This document shows positions 1-7,353 of a DNA stretch of 13,713 bases, piece by piece. A model generated the notes under the pieces. The model did not search any database and had not been told where the DNA came from. It worked only from the letters and a program-made list of their open reading frames with translations. The stretch spans positions 1 through 13,713 of the forward strand of contig JAGRAG010000253.1 of NCBI GenBank assembly GCA_020435025.1. Reading direction: 5' to 3'. The DNA is from Bdellovibrionales bacterium. Lineage in GTDB: Bacteria; Bdellovibrionota; Bdellovibrionia; Bdellovibrionales; UBA1609. The translations under genes and the position numbers were made by a program. Each line of letters opens with the position of its first letter. Position 1 is the stretch's first letter.

Positions 1-171
1 GACGTTCTCGATCTCGACGAGCCTGGTCCTCTTTTTCACGACGTTCGCGATCGCGGCGAGCTTGGTCTTCTTTTCCGCGACGTTCTCGATCTCGACGAGC
101 CTGGTCCTCTTTTTCACGACGTTCGCGATCGCGACGGGCTTGATCTTCTTTGCCTCGACGTTCTCGATCTC
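1..171 (-). repeat. 39-bp in-frame tandem repeats (26-residue superperiod)
   Basis: Units start at 1, 40, 79, 118 and 157, with a 39-bp period (13 codons); the last merges into the 24-bp array. Alternate units are more alike: 1-55 is identical to 79-133, giving a 78-bp higher-order period. In the protein the alternation is Gly versus Glu before Lys (RRGKEDQ / RREKEDQ). The array continues past the left edge. All periods are multiples of three, so copy-number change would keep the frame. Confidence 0.9.
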
Positions 172-679
172 GACGAGCCTGATCTTCACGCTGTCTACGT
201 GCTTGGTCCTCTCGTTGGCGTCGAGCCTGATCTTCCCTTTGCTTGCGCGCTTGGTCTTCACGTTGACGTCGGGCTTGATCTTCCCTCTGCTTGCGAGCTT
301 GGTCATCGCGTTGACGTCGGGCTTGATCTTCCCTCTGCTTGCGTGCTTGATCTTCACGTTGACGCCGAGACTGATCCTCTCGCTGTCTACGCGCTTGATC
401 TTCTCGTTGACGTCGCGCATCTTCTTGTCGCTGTCGTCGCTCTCTTTCTTGAGCCCCACGGTCTCGTTCTGCACCACCACGATCTCTTCCACGATCCTCA
501 CGACTGCGCAAAACCTCAACTGGAGCCATACTGCTACCTGTAGATTGAACAACATTCTCTTGAGATGAAGCTGCGTAACTGTTAACTGAAAATAACAAAC
601 TCGCCGTTAACCCTACAATAGTTGCCTTATGCCACATCTCATGAAAATGTCGCACACAGCTACGGTCTGATTCGTTCAT
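1..679 (-). CDS. Exported Arg/Glu/Gln-rich tandem-repeat protein (3' end beyond window)
   Basis: The minus strand is open from an ATG at 679 to the window edge (226 codons, no stop). An AAGGGGGG ribosome binding site lies 3 bases upstream of the ATG. The N-terminus has a signal peptide: basic start, hydrophobic stretch at about residues 19-32, and a likely cut after NSYA near residue 36. After a short linker (residues 37-80) the chain becomes almost pure Arg/Glu/Asp/Gln/Lys/Ala. It has about eleven 8-residue units of type REDQARRQ, then 13-residue units of type EDQARRDRERRGK. Such regularly spaced opposite charges commonly form single alpha-helices or coiled-coil-like rods (family knowledge); a periplasmic or surface rod is inferred. 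The function is unknown and I recognise no named family. The gene is divergent from the lipoprotein at 836. A second in-frame ATG at residue 15 is possible but has a poorer ribosome binding site. Confidence 0.85.
   Translation of the reverse strand, partial: MNESDRSCVRHFHEMWHKATIVGLTASLLFSVNSYAASSQENVVQSTGSSMAPVEVLRSREDRGRDRGGAERDRGAQERERRQRQEDARRQREDQARRQREDQSRRQREDQARKQREDQARRQRDDQARKQREDQARRQREDQARKQREDQARRQREDQARRQREDQARRDRERRGKEDQARRDRERREKEDQARRDRERRGKEDQARRDRERREKEDQARRDRER
172..435 (-). repeat. Eleven 24-bp in-frame tandem repeats encoding REDQARRQ-type octapeptides
   Basis: Units begin every 24 bases from 172 to 412 (11 units). The units at 268-291 and 316-339 are identical, and neighbours alternate between ARRQ and ARKQ, giving a partial 48-bp superperiod. 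Divergence grows toward 435, the older N-terminal edge of the array. It is part of the exported repeat protein. Confidence 0.88.
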
Positions 680-835
680 GTTCCCCCCTTAAATTATTTT
701 TTCTAGCCCAAGGTAAAGCAAATGCAGTACCAATTTAATGTTGTCACTTTGGCTCCAACTCAATTTAGATATACCGCGTCGTAGCTATTTGCTTACATTG
801 CCCTTCATAAAAGTGTGTGATGAGCTAAATATATT

Positions 836-1360
836 ATGAAGAAGGCTTTTCTAATACAGCTACTGTCACTCTGCTTCCTTCTGTCTTTAGGATGTGATTC
901 GTCCAAAAAAGAGGGCGAGATTCCGATTGACGATCCATCTGACAAAGAAGCTCTTTCTCTTTTTAAACCTCGATCAGGCCTTCCCACCAATCCTCATGAT
1001 CTATACGGACTGTGGGAAGCCACGCTAGGAGCGGAAAAAGGCGCCCTTTATACTGGTCGTGTTTTGTTAGACAAAAACAGAGTCGTTTTAGCTGTAAAGT
1101 GTGCCTTTTCTCAAGGCAAAAACAAACCGACGCTTTTACTGTATTCTTCATCAAATTCTGAAGCAATTATTACTCGCCAACAGATTTATGTTGAGAAGTT
1201 CAATAAACAGACCGTCCAAAAGTATCAATACTTTTGTTCCTCCGATGTAGGATTACTCAATGCTATTTATCAAATAGATCATTCACTAGAAGTTTTAAAA
1301 ATTCATACAAATAGTGGAGCACTGACTTTAAAAAAGATTCTCGATCTCGTTCCTCAATAA
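836..1360 (+). CDS. Small predicted lipoprotein of unknown function
   Basis: This encodes 174 residues with a lipoprotein signal peptide: MKK, a hydrophobic core to residue 18, then LSLGC with Cys20 as the likely lipidated residue. Ser at -3 is slightly off the usual lipobox. Asp at +2 would favour inner-membrane retention by the E. coli Lol rule; whether that holds here is unknown. A charged linker (residues 21-45) leads to a compact domain from about residue 50 (DLYGLWE...) to 174, with Cys at about 88 and 127, which reads like a small beta-rich fold. I do not recognise a family. The start ATG follows an AT-rich leader without a clear Shine-Dalgarno. A possible -35 TTGTCA lies at 741-746 but its -10 is poor. 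The gene is divergent from the repeat protein and same-strand with the large lipoprotein, 131 bp apart, so co-transcription is uncertain. Confidence 0.8.
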   Translation: MKKAFLIQLLSLCFLLSLGCDSSKKEGEIPIDDPSDKEALSLFKPRSGLPTNPHDLYGLWEATLGAEKGALYTGRVLLDKNRVVLAVKCAFSQGKNKPTLLLYSSSNSEAIITRQQIYVEKFNKQTVQKYQYFCSSDVGLLNAIYQIDHSLEVLKIHTNSGALTLKKILDLVPQ

Positions 1361-1491
1361 ACTATTCTTAGACATCCTAAACCCCATCCGATTTCATTAG
1401 AAATGTCTTATTTTGAATCAAAACTTAGATTTCTAGCAAGGGCCGTAAATCAATTGTGTTACATTATATAGAGATAAGGCGGATATGTAAC

Positions 1492-3483
1492 GTGTCAGAT
1501 AGCTTTGTATTTAAATCCATTTTTGGGTTTTTTAGAATTGGTATTTTATTGGGTTTCCTCTTATTTGGATCCGTTGCTTGCACAAATGTTATACCCGAGT
1601 TTTACTACTCAAAAGAACAATCCCTGACAACAGAACCTACTGTTTCCTTTGTTTCTCATCATCTTCGTGTTGATGAATCTTCGGAAAGCTTCAAAGTAGG
1701 AATTCAACTCTCACAACCCTCCATTTTAAATACAACAATTGAAATAGCGACAGTCGGTCAAGCTTTGGCACTCAGTGGGCTCTCATTAGATTTGCCCAAA
1801 AGATACCCTATTCCTGCTGGAGTCCGTTTTTTTGAAGCTTCCATACAACTCAGTGGAAACTCCACGTCCCCCGGCCTCAACGACATTTCTCTTCCTCTGA
1901 GTTTAAGTGTTCTTGAAAATGGAATAACGATAGAAAACCCCGATATGACCCTTTTTGTTCGTGACGACGACTACTGTCAAGGAATACGGCTAGAAATGAT
2001 TCCATTTGCTAACTCTGAAGAAGGCGGAAATGGAGAAACCACCCCTTTTACTATCTGTACTCCAACACAGTTACTTGCCATTTCCAATGCAGACGTCAAT
2101 TTTTCGAAAAACTATATTCTTATGAACAATCTTGATCTTGCAGGGATGAAACCAAGCAATTATAAACCCATAGGTAATTCGACCAATCCCTTTATTGGCC
2201 ATTTCAACGGAAATCAATACAAGATCAAAAACCTGACGATTCATCGCAAAGATGACAATTTCATAGGAATGTTTGGAGTCATTGGTGATACCGGAAAAGT
2301 GAACGATTTAGATCTTTATATCAATACAATCGAAGGAAATATGAACGTTGGAGGACTCGCCGGCAGAAATTCAGGAACCATAGAAAGAGTCTCCGTCACT
2401 TCTTTAGATTCACAAAATAAAGTGATCGGTCACGCCAATCTTATTGGTGGCTTCACAGGAGAGAATACCGGAACCATTTCTAACTGCTCTGCCATCGTCA
2501 ATGTTGAGGCTGAAAATGTGGCTGCAGGTGGATTTGTTGGAATCCATCATACTGTGAACGGGAAAATTACGAATTCCTTTTATCATGGAACTCTGATTGG
2601 ACAAGATGCACCGACCGGTGGTTTTGCTGGCAGTGTGGCTGATGGGGCCAGTCTTTCACAAAATATCGTGTTTGGAGGAGTCGTCGGTTCAAGTGGCAAC
2701 GGTTTTGTTGGAACCTTAATTGGTAGAGTTCTAAACGCTGGCACCATCAATAGAAATTTCGTACATCACAATGTCGAATGCACCAACAGCTTAGGTTCCT
2801 GTAATCAGAGTGGCAGTTCCATTCTCTACTATAATTTTTCTAACCCACAAACCTGGAACCCATTGAACCTTTTCCCCCTCTGGGATTTCTCTTGGACCAC
2901 TCTTGATGGTGCCTCAAGCGTCTGGACCCATCAAAGAGATGTTATCCACCCCTTATTAAACATGCCCGTGCGATCCTCTTTTCAAGGGCCAAAGTACCAT
3001 CACATTTTTGTCACCTCTCAAAAATTTGATGGCAACCTCGGAGGTCTGTCTGGTGCCGACGAAATCTGTCAGAACTTGGCTCGTAAAAGTGATTTAGAAC
3101 ATATCACTACGAGAACCTTTCAAGCGGTCTTAAGTGATAGTACTGGAAGTGCTGAGGATCGTCTGTTGCTATCGAAACCCATTATTAATTCTAGGGAAAA
3201 AATTGTAGCCACGAATCCATATGTATTTTGGAACGGCAGCATCGATAAAGAAATTAGCTCCACCGAAGCTGGGTTCGCTTTTTCTGATGACGACGCTCCA
3301 CTGGCTTGGACGGGGGGAGGAAGAAATTTGATGGGCGGCGCAAGTCACTGTTCGGACTGGTCCACTCCTGACCCCTCTGTCAAAGGGACTGTGGGGGATA
3401 CCACATCGTTATCATCTTGGCAGATAGAAACATCTAGTTCCTGCTCTATACCATATCGTATCATCTGTATCTCTGTCGATTAA
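1492..3483 (+). CDS. Large lipoprotein with Calx-beta-like, GLUG-repeat and DUF1554 regions
   Basis: This encodes 663 residues from a GTG at 1492, chosen because AAGGCGG sits 9-10 bases upstream and the signal peptide then has normal length; a GTG at 1456 is in frame but lacks a ribosome binding site. The signal sequence ends FGSVAC, with Cys30 as the predicted lipid site. Residues about 50-158 look like a Calx-beta-type beta domain ending in FVRDDD. Residues about 190-430 carry GLUG-type repeats (VGGLAGRNSGTI, IGGFTGENTGTI, AGGFVG, TGGFAG), seen in large surface adhesins and IgA-protease-like proteins. Residues about 499-663 match the DUF1554 pattern (IFVTSQKFDGNLGGLSGADE, WNGS, CSDW, paired Cys), known from Leptospira lipoproteins and thought to be lectin/endostatin-like. 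It is inferred to be an outer-surface adhesin or binding protein. It converges on tpiA. Confidence 0.85.
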   Translation: MSDSFVFKSIFGFFRIGILLGFLLFGSVACTNVIPEFYYSKEQSLTTEPTVSFVSHHLRVDESSESFKVGIQLSQPSILNTTIEIATVGQALALSGLSLDLPKRYPIPAGVRFFEASIQLSGNSTSPGLNDISLPLSLSVLENGITIENPDMTLFVRDDDYCQGIRLEMIPFANSEEGGNGETTPFTICTPTQLLAISNADVNFSKNYILMNNLDLAGMKPSNYKPIGNSTNPFIGHFNGNQYKIKNLTIHRKDDNFIGMFGVIGDTGKVNDLDLYINTIEGNMNVGGLAGRNSGTIERVSVTSLDSQNKVIGHANLIGGFTGENTGTISNCSAIVNVEAENVAAGGFVGIHHTVNGKITNSFYHGTLIGQDAPTGGFAGSVADGASLSQNIVFGGVVGSSGNGFVGTLIGRVLNAGTINRNFVHHNVECTNSLGSCNQSGSSILYYNFSNPQTWNPLNLFPLWDFSWTTLDGASSVWTHQRDVIHPLLNMPVRSSFQGPKYHHIFVTSQKFDGNLGGLSGADEICQNLARKSDLEHITTRTFQAVLSDSTGSAEDRLLLSKPIINSREKIVATNPYVFWNGSIDKEISSTEAGFAFSDDDAPLAWTGGGRNLMGGASHCSDWSTPDPSVKGTVGDTTSLSSWQIETSSSCSIPYRIICISVD

Positions 3484-3497
3484 AACTAGCAACACAC

Positions 3498-3519
3498 AAA
3501 ACTGAAGTATCTAACTCAG
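3498..3519 (-). terminator. Weak intrinsic terminator after tpiA
   Basis: Read on the minus strand, CTGAGT pairs with ACTTCAG (one bulged base) around a 5-base loop and is followed by TTTT. It starts 1 base after the tpiA stop and would end the glycolysis operon. The stem is short and the T-run is only four, so efficiency is doubtful. It also sits between the convergent lipoprotein and tpiA. Confidence 0.35.
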
Positions 3520-3520
3520 C

Positions 3521-4273
3521 TTAGGACAACAATAGATCGCCAATCTGTACGAAGCTATCAACATTTAAACTGGCTCCGCCAATTAAAAACCCATCAATAT
3601 TCTCTTTTCGACTGAGCTCCATGGCATTATCAGGCTTAACACTTCCACCGTAAAGCAAGGAGGTCGATTGAGCCCGCTCCTCATCCCAAATTTGCGACAA
3701 CACTTCACGAATGTGCTTGTGAGCCGCTTCAGCAATATCAGGGGTCGCTACCTTTCCAGTTCCTATTGCCCAAACAGGTTCATAAGCAATAACCACATCA
3801 CCTTGACTCGAACAAAGCTTTAATCCCTCGACAAGCTGCTGTGTTAAAACCTTATTCGTATCCCCAGCATCACGTTCCTTGAGAGTTTCGCCAACACAGA
3901 CCATAGGAATCATTCCAAACTTCTGAGTCAGTTGAACTTTTTTAGCGATATCCTCATTGGATTCCGAAAAAAGCGTACGACGTTCACTGTGACCAATTAG
4001 AACATGGGTCGCATTTAGATGGGAGACGACCTCCACCGAGGTCTCTCCAGTAAAAGCCCCTTCCGTCTCTGTAAAAACGTTTTGAGGCCCCCATTGCAAT
4101 CCACTGTCGTTGACCATCCCACCAAGTGTGCTCAAACAAATAGTCGACGGAAACAGAGCATAGTGGGGCAACCACTCGGGTTTCACCGATTGAAACAATG
4201 CTTGAATGAATTCGGTAGTTTCTTGAGGAGATTTATTGAGTTTCCAATTTCCCGCACAAATTTTATTTCTCAT
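3521..4273 (-). CDS. tpiA: Triosephosphate isomerase
   Basis: This cytoplasmic glycolytic enzyme interconverts dihydroxyacetone phosphate and glyceraldehyde 3-phosphate. It has 250 residues, the normal length for the family. The active-site set is complete: Asn9 and Lys11 in GNWKLNK, His95 in IGHSERR, Glu165 in AYEPVWAIGTG, and the phosphate-binding YGGSVKP loop near the C-terminus, followed by GFLIGGASL. I start it at the ATG at 4273 because GGAG lies 8 bases upstream and the protein then begins MRNKICAGNWK, as in homologues; a GTG at 4282 overlapping the pgk stop would add only three residues. It is the last gene of the minus-strand run, 5 bp after pgk, and is likely translationally coupled to it. 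Confidence 0.97.
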   Translation of the reverse strand: MRNKICAGNWKLNKSPQETTEFIQALFQSVKPEWLPHYALFPSTICLSTLGGMVNDSGLQWGPQNVFTETEGAFTGETSVEVVSHLNATHVLIGHSERRTLFSESNEDIAKKVQLTQKFGMIPMVCVGETLKERDAGDTNKVLTQQLVEGLKLCSSQGDVVIAYEPVWAIGTGKVATPDIAEAAHKHIREVLSQIWDEERAQSTSLLYGGSVKPDNAMELSRKENIDGFLIGGASLNVDSFVQIGDLLLS

Positions 4274-4278
4274 CTTCT

Positions 4279-5529
4279 TCACTCCGGTGTCACTAGGTTT
4301 GGCAATTCACTTCCCTTCTTTTTGCTAAACTCTCTTAAAGCTTCTAATCCGGGAAGCGCATCTCCCTGAAGGTACTCAAGGCTCGCTCCACCACCGGTAG
4401 AAATATGAGTCATTTTATCCGTCAATCCGGAAGCTGCGACGGCAGAGGCCGAATCACCTCCACCAATAATAGAAACTGCTGAGGCACCAGCGACAGCTTC
4501 GGCGATCGCAAAGGTTCCTTTTGCATATTCTTCGACTTCGAAAACTCCCATGGGTCCATTCCAAAAAATCGTTTTCGCTGACCGTAATTCATCTTGATAA
4601 CTTTGAATTGTTTGCGGACCAATGTCGACAGCCATCCAATCCGCCGCAATACCTGTTCCAGATGTAACTTTTCTTTGACTTTTTTCTTTAAAATCAGGAA
4701 CAATTACGTGATCTAATGGCAGCATCAGTTTCTTACCTCTAGCTTTCACTCTTTCTATCAGATCCAGAGCAAATTTTTTCTTGCCCTCTTCCACCAATGA
4801 TTTTCCTACTGGAACGCCTTGTCCTGCTAAGAAAGTGTAAGCCATTGCACCACCGATGATAAAAGTATCAACTTGGTCAATAAGACTTTCAATAACGCCA
4901 ATTTTATCACTGACTTTTGCTCCACCTAGAATTGCCACAAAAGGAGCTTCATGATTTTTAAGAACCTTATCTAAAAACTCGACTTCCTTGGCAATTAGAA
5001 ATCCTACCCCCTGCTCCTTGACCTCTGGATTCAGACCAACAATGGATGCATGAGCTCGATGGCAAGCACCAAAAGCATCATTAATAAAAACATCCGTGTA
5101 ATCTAAAATTGCCGCAGGTAAGGAACGACCATTTTTGGTCTCGTCCGGATGAAACCTCAAGTTTTCTAGTAAAATAACTTGGTCCTCTTGCAGGCCTTTT
5201 AACAAACCCTTAGGACCATCACTTCCGGGGTCCTCCAAAAGAATGACTTCTTTGTTCAAAAGCTCACTCAATCTTTGAGCGACTGGCTCCAGACTGTACC
5301 TCTGCCGATCCTCATTGGATTTCGGACGACCTAGATGAGAAGCCATAACCAGCTTCCCACCCTGTTCCATAACATACCGGATTGTCGGTAGGGCCGCCTG
5401 AATTCGTGTCTCATCGGTAATTTCTTGTCTGTCGTTGAGAGGCACATTTAAATCCAAGCGTAAGAAGACCCTTTTGCCTTTCAGATCTATCTCATCAATT
5501 CTTTTAATTCCATCCAAACCGGTGGCCAT
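4279..5529 (-). CDS. pgk: Phosphoglycerate kinase
   Basis: This transfers phosphate from 1,3-bisphosphoglycerate to ADP, making ATP and 3-phosphoglycerate, in the cytoplasm. It has 416 residues, slightly longer than the usual ~390-400 through a short N-terminal lead (MATGLDGIKRID) and a Lys/Pro-containing tail. Visible signatures are the N-terminal substrate motif (RLDLNVPL), the HLGRP loop, the ENLRFHPDE segment, DAFGACHRAHAS, GGAKVSDKI, the nucleotide-domain motif FWNGPMGVFE and the C-terminal GGGDSASA ... STGGGASLEYL. The ATG lies 2 bases after the gap stop (TAG TT ATG), and its ribosome binding site (AAAGGG) lies inside the end of gap, so the two are coupled. Confidence 0.98.
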   Translation of the reverse strand: MATGLDGIKRIDEIDLKGKRVFLRLDLNVPLNDRQEITDETRIQAALPTIRYVMEQGGKLVMASHLGRPKSNEDRQRYSLEPVAQRLSELLNKEVILLEDPGSDGPKGLLKGLQEDQVILLENLRFHPDETKNGRSLPAAILDYTDVFINDAFGACHRAHASIVGLNPEVKEQGVGFLIAKEVEFLDKVLKNHEAPFVAILGGAKVSDKIGVIESLIDQVDTFIIGGAMAYTFLAGQGVPVGKSLVEEGKKKFALDLIERVKARGKKLMLPLDHVIVPDFKEKSQRKVTSGTGIAADWMAVDIGPQTIQSYQDELRSAKTIFWNGPMGVFEVEEYAKGTFAIAEAVAGASAVSIIGGGDSASAVAASGLTDKMTHISTGGGASLEYLQGDALPGLEALREFSKKKGSELPNLVTPE

Positions 5530-5531
5530 AA

Positions 5532-6533
5532 CTAGAGCCCTTTCTCATTCATATATTTTGCGAAATCAATCATACGGTTGGAAAATCCCACCTCATTGTC
5601 ATACCAAGACATCACTTTTGCCATTTTATCGCCAACAATCATTGTCGTAGGAAGATCCACGATCGACGAAGACGTATCACCCATAAAATCACAGCTGACA
5701 CACTCATCCTCTTCACATCGAAGCACTCCTTTGAGCTCTCCCTGAGCTGCTTGGATCAATGCTTCATTGATCGCGGCCACCGTTACGGGCTTTTTGGTGT
5801 TAATGACAAAATCAACAACACTTACGTTAGGTGTTGGAACTCTAATTGCAATTCCGTCAATCTTTCCATTTAGCTCTGGCAAGACCTGTCCAACAGCCTT
5901 TGCAGCTCCCGTGGTTGTGGGGATCATAGAGACGGCTGCAGCTCGCGCCCGTCGAAAATCTTTATGAGGCCCATCTAAAACATTTTGGTCGTTGGTGTAA
6001 GAATGAACTGTTGTCATCACGCCATTTTCAATGCCAAAAGTTTCATTGAGCACTTTCGCCAAAGGTGCCAAGCAATTGGTCGTGCAAGAGGCATTACTAA
6101 CAATTTTGTGTTGAGCAGGATCATAAGTCGTGTGGTTGATACCCCAAACCATGGTCAAATCCGCACCAGGCGCAGGAGCCGAAACAATCACTCGCTTGGC
6201 TCCAGATTCAATATGTTTTTGGAAATCCTCTTTGTTCTTAAAGGCACCCGTACACTCAAAAACAATATCTACCTCTTTTCGAGCCCACTCGGTTTTAACG
6301 GGATCCCGTTCATTTGAAACAACAATGCGACGCCCATCGACAATCAAGCTACTGTCGTCATAGCTCACATCATGATTCCACTTTCCATGAGCGCTATCAT
6401 ATTTTAGAAGATGAGCCATCTGCTTAGCTGACATCAAACAGTTGATGGCGACAATATCAACCTTATCGAAACCATATCGAAATACGACTCTTCCGATTCT
6501 ACCAAAGCCATTAATTGCAACCTTAACACTCAT
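5532..6533 (-). CDS. gap: Glyceraldehyde-3-phosphate dehydrogenase, type I
   Basis: This oxidises and phosphorylates glyceraldehyde 3-phosphate to 1,3-bisphosphoglycerate with NAD(P). It has 333 residues, the normal length. It shows the Rossmann motif NGFGRIGR (8-15), catalytic Cys150 in SNASCTTNCLAP, His177 in VHSYTNDQ, the RRARAAA segment, TTTGAAKAVG and the C-terminal SWYDNEVGFSNR. One oddity: the acidic residue that ends beta-strand 2 and selects NAD (usually ND-L) is Cys32 (INCL), and the Leu-Pro pair near the adenosine pocket is Gly188-Pro189, so cofactor choice may be relaxed. The ATG has an excellent AAGGAG site 7 bases upstream, overlapping the tatD stop region. It is the third-last gene of the operon, directly before pgk and tpiA in pathway order. 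Confidence 0.98.
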   Translation of the reverse strand: MSVKVAINGFGRIGRVVFRYGFDKVDIVAINCLMSAKQMAHLLKYDSAHGKWNHDVSYDDSSLIVDGRRIVVSNERDPVKTEWARKEVDIVFECTGAFKNKEDFQKHIESGAKRVIVSAPAPGADLTMVWGINHTTYDPAQHKIVSNASCTTNCLAPLAKVLNETFGIENGVMTTVHSYTNDQNVLDGPHKDFRRARAAAVSMIPTTTGAAKAVGQVLPELNGKIDGIAIRVPTPNVSVVDFVINTKKPVTVAAINEALIQAAQGELKGVLRCEEDECVSCDFMGDTSSSIVDLPTTMIVGDKMAKVMSWYDNEVGFSNRMIDFAKYMNEKGL

Positions 6534-6546
6534 TTTTGTCTCCTTT

Positions 6547-7353
6547 TTAATTCCATTGGATTTTCGTAAACATTTTTAAAGCATTTTCCTTTGTCTGAGC
6601 CGCCAACTGCTCAACTGTGACATTCTTTAGTTCCGCCACTTTTTCTGCTACATGCACCACATAAGCAGAAGTATTTTTTCTTCCCCGCAAAGGAACCGGG
6701 GTTAGAAAGGGCGAATCCGTCTCGACATGAAGACGATCGATAGGGACTCTCTGAACAATTCCACGTAGTTCATCGGCATTTTTGAATGTGACCACGCCAC
6801 TTATAGAAATATTAAAGCCCAAATCTAAGACCTGATCCGCAAGCCACTGTGTACCTGTAAAACAGTGAATCACTCCCTTTACTTCTCCCCTAAACTCTTT
6901 CAGGACTTCAACCGTTTCCAACTCCGCATCTCGGGTGTGGACTTGCACAGGAAGATGAAACTCCCGCGCAATCTCTAATTGTCGACGAAACACTTTTATT
7001 TGCTCGTCCCTCGGTGAGTTATCGTAATAAAAATCAAGTCCAATCTCGCCAACGGCTACGACCAAAGGACTCTGAACATTGGACTGTAAGTATGTGTCCA
7101 CGTCTGTATTAAATTCCTTTGCATCATGGGGGTGAATCCCTAAAGTGCACCAAACAATGGGATTATGATCTGCGGCTAACTTCATAACAATGGGAAGATC
7201 ACTGGGACAAGTGCCGATGGTGATGAGGCGTTCAACTCCATTTTTTTGAGCCAACTCGATAGCTTCGTCGGGAGACGTTTCCAAAAAATTCAAATGCGTA
7301 TGCAGATCAATCCACGATGTCGTACCTAAACGATAAGCAGTCACGTCACTCAT
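6547..7353 (-). CDS. tatD: TatD family metal-dependent DNase/hydrolase
   Basis: This encodes 268 residues, the usual length for TatD/YcfH/YabD proteins: TIM-barrel amidohydrolase-fold enzymes that act as metal-dependent deoxyribonucleases, proposed in DNA repair or quality control. The metal ligands are visible: His18 and His20 in DLHTHL, the glutamate of VGEIGLDFYY, the His of VHTRDA, the His of IHCFTG, and the Asp of ETDSPFLTP, followed by RGRKN. The start ATG at 7353 is chosen because an AGAGG site lies just upstream and the protein then begins near the barrel; an in-frame ATG at 7410 would lie deep within holB. The gene overlaps the 3' end of holB by 8 bp. Association with holB and tmk is common in bacteria. 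The exact paralogue (TatD, YcfH or YjjV) cannot be fixed from sequence alone. Confidence 0.93.
   Translation of the reverse strand: MSDVTAYRLGTTSWIDLHTHLNFLETSPDEAIELAQKNGVERLITIGTCPSDLPIVMKLAADHNPIVWCTLGIHPHDAKEFNTDVDTYLQSNVQSPLVVAVGEIGLDFYYDNSPRDEQIKVFRRQLEIAREFHLPVQVHTRDAELETVEVLKEFRGEVKGVIHCFTGTQWLADQVLDLGFNISISGVVTFKNADELRGIVQRVPIDRLHVETDSPFLTPVPLRGRKNTSAYVVHVAEKVAELKNVTVEQLAAQTKENALKMFTKIQWN

Noticed and set aside
1..435. Tandem repeats as a CRISPR array
   Set aside because: Units abut directly with no unique spacers, and periods are codon multiples within a coding frame.
62..568. Open frames on the plus strand across the left-edge repeats
   Set aside because: They are antisense shadows: the minus strand has a ribosome site, a signal peptide and a perfectly regular charged repeat protein; the plus-strand frames give low-complexity Leu/Ser/Phe or Val/Asp/Leu strings.
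4422..4703. Open frames in other frames within pgk, gap, holB and tpiA
   Set aside because: They lie wholly inside strongly conserved enzymes and have no ribosome sites or recognisable products.
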